Positions 5,739 through 5,958 of a DNA stretch of 5,958 nt are shown here, piece after piece. This stretch comes from Candidatus Segetimicrobium genomatis (GTDB lineage Bacteria; Sysuimicrobiota; Sysuimicrobiia; Sysuimicrobiales; Segetimicrobiaceae). The number at the start of each line of letters is the position of its first letter. Position 1 is the stretch's first letter. Below the pieces are notes generated by a model, which worked only from the letters and a program-made list of their open reading frames with translations, was not told where the DNA came from and did no database searches. Where the stretch lies: NCBI GenBank assembly GCA_005883865.1, contig VBAO01000064.1, positions 2,850 to 8,807 on the forward strand, in the 5' to 3' direction. Both the position numbers and the translations under genes were made by a program.

Positions 5739-5958
5739 ATGCAGGCCAAGACCGTCCTCTTCGAGATGCTCCGCGACCGCGGCGTCCGGCACGTCTTCGG
5801 GAACCCCGGGACGACCGAGCTCAACTTCATGGAGATGTTCGCCGACTACCCCGAGATCGCGTACGTGCTGGCGCTGCAGGATGCGATCCCGGTGGGGATG
5901 GGATACGGATACGCGCAGGCCACCGGGACCCCGGCGTTCGTGAACCTGCACATCACCC
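5739..5958 (+). CDS. Thiamine-diphosphate-dependent enzyme, benzoylformate-decarboxylase-like (N-terminal part, runs off right edge)
   Basis: The first 73 residues of a ThDP enzyme of the acetolactate synthase / benzoylformate decarboxylase superfamily, PYR (Pyr-binding) domain. The blocks VFGNPGTTELNFM (19-31), YVLALQDAIPVGMGYGYAQ (42-60) and TPAFVNLHIT (64-73) line up without gaps, apart from one N-terminal residue, with Pseudomonas putida benzoylformate decarboxylase (BFD). In that comparison BFD His70 is kept (H71), Ser26 becomes Thr25, and the cofactor-activating Glu47 becomes Asp48. The ADGYA block reads GYGYA. Members decarboxylate or ligate 2-oxo acids in the cytoplasm. The missing two thirds, including the ThDP/Mg GDG motif, prevent a finer call. 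The gene diverges from the MFS exporter 115 bases away, so the two may share regulation and the exporter may handle its product or a related aromatic compound; that is inference. Confidence 0.88.
   Translation, partial: MQAKTVLFEMLRDRGVRHVFGNPGTTELNFMEMFADYPEIAYVLALQDAIPVGMGYGYAQATGTPAFVNLHIT

Noticed and set aside
4365..5951. A 528-codon minus-strand open frame overlapping the MFS gene
   Set aside because: Its translation is low-complexity (Arg/Gly/Ala/Pro), while the +1-shifted frame gives an intact 12-helix MFS protein. Long spurious frames are expected in DNA this rich in G+C.
1..5958. A defence system, CRISPR array, phage or transposon
   Set aside because: No spaced direct repeats, nuclease, helicase, transposase, integrase or toxin motifs are visible in any plausible gene, and every real gene is metabolic or transport-related.

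Overview
The window looks like chromosomal DNA from a high-GC, probably uncultured free-living bacterium. It carries one long minus-strand run of genes and one divergent plus-strand gene at the right edge. The sequence alone does not fix the phylum. Shine-Dalgarno sites are clear (AGGGAGG, GGGAGG), TTG and GTG starts are in use, and a twin-arginine signal peptide is present. A short palindrome-like unit that translates as HPEPVEG lies before the MFS gene.

Minus strand, right to left (5' to 3'): (1) an MdtG-like 12-helix MFS exporter (5623-4421); (2) a 246-base gap with a perfect 9-bp inverted repeat; (3) a 236-residue ferritin-like protein with a complete predicted diiron ligand set (4174-3464); (4) a 262-base gap with GC-rich inverted repeats but no clear terminator or promoter; (5) a four-gene ABC importer of the polyamine/opine type: a Tat-exported binding protein (3201-2086), a PotB-like permease (2084-1230), a PotC-like permease (1243-344) and the N-terminal third of a PotA-like ATPase (344 to beyond base 1). 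The importer genes are tightly coupled: 1 base between the first two, a 14-base overlap between the permeases and a TGATG stop/start overlap before the ATPase. Together they would take up a small organic solute, probably a polyamine, amino-acid derivative or carboxylate. The substrate cannot be read from sequence.

Plus strand: from 5739 to the right edge is the N-terminus of a thiamine-diphosphate enzyme close to benzoylformate decarboxylase, divergent from the MFS gene. The residue aligned with the family's cofactor-activating glutamate is aspartate.

Base composition changes near 4400. Hand counts of single 60-base lines give 46 and 42 G+C in the MFS and ThDP genes, against 33 and 31 in the ferritin-like and binding-protein genes. 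The window therefore seems to join two blocks of different history.

I see no CRISPR array, RNA gene, transposase, phage gene or recognisable defence system. The points most worth following are the ThDP Glu-to-Asp change, the ferritin-like diiron protein beside the importer, and the two perfect inverted repeats placed in 5' leaders.
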